Assembly (NCBI RefSeq): GCF_032121415.1 | Contig: NZ_CP135079.1 | Coordinates: forward strand, 7,068,001 to 7,132,000 | Length of the DNA stretch: 64,000 bases | Direction of reading: 5' to 3' | Origin: Streptomyces parvus | GTDB lineage: Bacteria; Actinomycetota; Actinomycetes; Streptomycetales; Streptomycetaceae | The notes under the pieces: generated by a model | What the model was told of the DNA's origin: nothing | The model's database searches: none | What the model saw: only the letters and a program-made list of their open reading frames with translations | Position numbers and translations under genes: made by a program | Part shown: positions 62,201-64,000 of the stretch, piece by piece | Layout: each line of letters opens with the position of its first letter | Numbering within the stretch: the stretch's first letter is position 1

Positions 62201-64000
62201 TCCGGCGGAGCGGGGGAGCGGCAGCGGAGCGGGGGCTGCCATGTCCGGGACCGCGCCCGGGACCGGCGCACCGAGCAGCGCGGCCAGGGTCGTCTCGGTC
62301 ATTCTCAGGAAGGCCATATGGCTGTCCGTCAGCAGGCGTTGACAGGCGAGGTGGGTCTCGGCCGTCTGCCGGTGGATACTCTCGACGGCGAGCTGCCGGT
62401 CGTCGCCGATGACCGGGCGGGAGTCCACCGGCGTCCTTGCGGGGTGCGACGCTGCGAACTCCTGCTGCGAGGCCGCGGCGGCCGGCACATACCCCGGTGG
62501 CAGTGGCACGTCGACGGGGGCCCGCGCGGGCACGGCGGCCTCCGGTGCCGGGGCGGCAGCCGGTACGGCGTCGGGGTGCGGCCCGCAATCCGGGGCGTGC
62601 GTCGGTTCGACGCGCGGGGTTCCGGAGGGCGGGAGCTGACCGTAGTTGGCTCCACTGATCTTCACGGTCATTCGGGGCTCGCGCTCCTTCGCTGGTGTTC
62701 CGGGCGATGCGTAGGGGGTCCAGAGGGGGGTGAGGTCGAGGGGTACGCCCCGTACGGCGAGTTGGCCGAGTGCGGCGTGGAAGGTGTCGGCGCCCGCCCC
62801 GGCCGGCCGGTCCATGGGCACTGCCGCATGCTCACGGTCGCCGAGGATCTGCCCGACCAGGCCCGTGAGCGTGGCGCCCGCGCCGACCTCCACGAAAGTC
62901 CGCACCCCCGCCGCGTACATCGCCTCGATCTGGTCCTGGAAGAGGACCGGCGAGGCGAGGTGATCGGCCACTCGGCGGCGCACCGTGTCGGGGCAGGAGG
63001 GGTAGGGCGCCGCGTCCGTGTTGCCGTAGACCTCGATCAGGGGTTCGGAGAACGTCACCGTGCGCAGGTGGGCGGCGAGCGGCTCGACAGCCGGGGCGAC
63101 CAGCGGGCTGTGGAAGGCGGTCGACGCGGAAAGCCCGCGCGCGGCGATCCCCGCGGCCGAGAAGGCGCTCTTCGCCCTTTCGACCGCCGCAGCCGAACCC
63201 GAGAGCACCGTCTGACGGGGCGAGTTGTGGTTGGCCGGCCAGATGTCGTCGAAGCCACCGCCGGCCAGTACCTCCGCCACGCGTACGCGGTCCGCCGCCA
63301 CCGCCAGCATCGCGCCCGGGGTGGCCGCCGCCTCCCGCATCAGCTCGCCGCGGCGACGCGCCAGACCCACCAGCGACTCCGCGTCCAGGGCGCCCGCGCA
63401 GTGCAGCGCCACCAGTTCGCCGAAACTGTGGCCCGCCACGCAGTCCGGCCGCAGCCCCAGTTCCCGCACCACCGCCAGCAGCGCGAGCGCGTGCACCGCC
63501 AGCGCCGGCTGAGCCCACTCGGTGGCGTCCAGCAGGGCCGCTCGGGCGGCGCGCTCCTCCTCGGTGAAGGCGGGCGGCGGGAACACGGCCCGGTGCAGGG
63601 GCCTTCCGTCGAAGCGGGTGGAGCCCAGCCGGTCCCACACGGCCTGCGCGGCCGGGGCCAGCATCGCGAGCCCGGCCCCCATCCCGACGTACTGGGAGCC
63701 CTGCCCGGGGAACAGGAAGCCGATGCGGCCGGGCGCGGACTCCCCGTACGCGTACCGGGTTCCGGAAGGGGCCGAGAACGACGCCTCGGGGCGCCGCCGG
63801 ATGAGCGCGAGCGCCTGCGCGTACTTCTCCCGCAGGTCATCGGTGCCGGTGGCGACGACGGCCAGCCGCACCCGGGCGGTGGGCGAGAACGCGGCGTGGC
63901 TCTCCCTCGCCAGCGCGGCCAGCGGCCGCCCGTCCTGCGGCAGTCGCTCCACCAGGGCGGACGGCGAAGCGGCGCCGAACAGGACCAGCTCGCTCGACGC
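59270..64000 (-). CDS. PUFA-synthase-like [KS]-AT-ACP-KR-DH protein (PfaA-type, 5' part outside window)
   Basis: The visible 1577 residues begin in the KS-AT linker, so the ketosynthase lies to the right of the window. Order along the minus strand: acyltransferase (GQGSQ near 63715, GHSFGE near 63430, AFHSPL near 63105); Ala/Pro-rich linker with a short Ser-Pro-Ser-Glu-Leu repeat; one ACP with the PUFA-type motif LGVDSIKRVEIL (Ser near 61833); ketoreductase (ATGGARG near 60877, SSVAAVFG and Tyr of SDYAMAN near 60318); product-template-like dehydratase (LADHAPAGVPVLP near 60000, YRKYDLPELEG). PfaA proteins normally hold four to nine tandem ACPs; only one is seen. Stop at 59270, 60 bp before the KS-CLF gene. 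Confidence 0.92.
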   Translation of the reverse strand, partial: ASSELVLFGAASPSALVERLPQDGRPLAALARESHAAFSPTARVRLAVVATGTDDLREKYAQALALIRRRPEASFSAPSGTRYAYGESAPGRIGFLFPGQGSQYVGMGAGLAMLAPAAQAVWDRLGSTRFDGRPLHRAVFPPPAFTEEERAARAALLDATEWAQPALAVHALALLAVVRELGLRPDCVAGHSFGELVALHCAGALDAESLVGLARRRGELMREAAATPGAMLAVAADRVRVAEVLAGGGFDDIWPANHNSPRQTVLSGSAAAVERAKSAFSAAGIAARGLSASTAFHSPLVAPAVEPLAAHLRTVTFSEPLIEVYGNTDAAPYPSCPDTVRRRVADHLASPVLFQDQIEAMYAAGVRTFVEVGAGATLTGLVGQILGDREHAAVPMDRPAGAGADTFHAALGQLAVRGVPLDLTPLWTPYASPGTPAKEREPRMTVKISGANYGQLPPSGTPRVEPTHAPDCGPHPDAVPAAAPAPEAAVPARAPVDVPLPPGYVPAAAASQQEFAASHPARTPVDSRPVIGDDRQLAVESIHRQTAETHLACQRLLTDSHMAFLRMTETTLAALLGAPVPGAVPDMAAPAPLPLPRSAGPLDVPAAVAAPAPAVAPAAPVAPAAVLGAATPWRVPEASVPPEGDAVRPSAPDSAPRSEPPARDASAPDPSASELSPPQLSPSELSPSELEELLLSVVADLTGYPTAMLHVDMDLEADLGVDSIKRVEILSAVRRRVGDVAAGDAGRLGKLRTLREITAALASGARTAGAAPEPDVPAVPAPRADAFEASPAEAREDAPISTTVDVPAVRGGGSERAAEDAAADGWTPLTRLVPRMVESPASGLATAGLLDGPVVVSGEDVAGCPVVGLVARKLAERGVDATAVAEVPEGARGVIHLGGLSANGTPDEAREVHGSALRAARAMAPRAAGGGGLFVTVQDTGGDFGLGGHTPGRAWLGGTAGLARTAAKEWPDTQVRVLDCERGGRDDEEVADAIVSELLEGGADTEVGLRADGTRALLRMVPRPLTPGGAPRVGEDSVIVATGGARGVTAAALLDLARTHRPRIVLLGRTEAAAEPEGLASATDERALTRLLAERAGDAEGSSPAGIAEEARRILAAREVRATLAGLEAAGSPARYVRVDVRDADALTAALHDVRATWGPVTGIVHGAGVLADKRIADKSDEQAELVMATKVEGLRALLTATADDPLDTILLFSSVAAVFGNAGQSDYAMANEILQQVASAEQARRPGCLVRCVAWGPWQGGMVTPALAAHFGRSGVPLIPPAQGAAACTAELDGAVGEARVVLTAGDGPAAADGRLRAQVLVSSDTLPQLADHAPAGVPVLPVALVLNWFAGAAAAWLPAEGQLVLRDLRVYRKYDLPELEGVGHRLTVLGSRGAPGSPAGLEAELRGEEGPAHFRAVVDTGDGAPGPSSWDTPADLKPLDVTAPYDGGVLFHGPRFHALREVRGVSEHGAEATVSGLRSLGWRGGHGPLDPAAVDGALQLALLWGEKVLGTATLPMSVAECRVYRRGSVDDAVRCVVRGRKAHDTGARCDAALIGPGGSVLLELTGVELVSRPS

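Noticed and set aside
1..64000. tRNA or rRNA genes
   Set aside because: No T-loop plus acceptor-stem pattern or rRNA-like stretch was recognised while reading both strands. A covariance search could overturn this.

Overview
The window is high-GC DNA with GTG and TTG starts, strong third-position GC, a snapalysin, a CYP105-like P450/ferredoxin pair, many TetR regulators and Rsb-type stress proteins. This points to a Streptomyces or close relative, and to an accessory-rich part of the chromosome rather than a housekeeping core. No tRNA, rRNA or CRISPR array was recognised.

Both edges cut through giant biosynthetic genes read leftward. At the left edge (1-7678) a FAAL-ACP-KS-AT-KR-ACP-C protein starts a lipopeptide line: a fatty acid is adenylated, extended once with malonate, reduced to a 3-hydroxyacyl chain and passed to a condensation domain. 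Its NRPS part lies outside. At the right edge (52442-64000) two genes encode a PUFA-synthase-like iterative system. The first is a partial [KS]-AT-ACP-KR-DH protein with only one carrier domain. The second is a KS-CLF-AT-DH-DH protein whose CLF has lost its cysteine. Its product cannot be read from sequence.

From 7.9 to 12 kb there is a monooxygenase-like ABM protein, a scar where a truncated histidine kinase meets a truncated leucine-rich-repeat-variant gene, and a cobalamin riboswitch leading a three-gene B12 importer. From 12 to 26.6 kb there are mostly single genes: aldo/keto reductase, sirtuin, snapalysin, SGNH hydrolase, a TetR/FBP divergent pair with a clear operator, P450 plus ferredoxin, TerB-like, DedA, TetR with a secreted lipase, two methyltransferases, a GNAT and a DUF3253 protein. 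From 26.6 to 28.8 kb an oxidoreductase and a SigJ/ECF41-like sigma factor form an operon.

From 28.9 to 39.5 kb lies a complete-looking carbohydrate locus. A leftward arm carries a 2-hydroxyacid dehydrogenase, FGGY kinase, CUT2-type ABC importer and secreted protein. A rightward arm carries a histidine phosphatase, DeoR regulator and second FGGY kinase. A perfect 16-bp palindrome sits between the arms. The substrate is unknown.

From 39.5 to 52 kb there are twin small GNATs with matching operators, a divergent AhpD/pirin pair, and a stress-signalling region: glutaminase-STAS fusion, winged-helix regulator, STAS protein, DUF6328 membrane protein, an IS5-family relic, MOSC protein, and an RsbQ-RsbP-STAS operon. 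It ends with a two-gene operon behind an SOS-like box that encodes a LexA-type DNA-binding domain without protease, a small secreted protein and a DinB-like protein.
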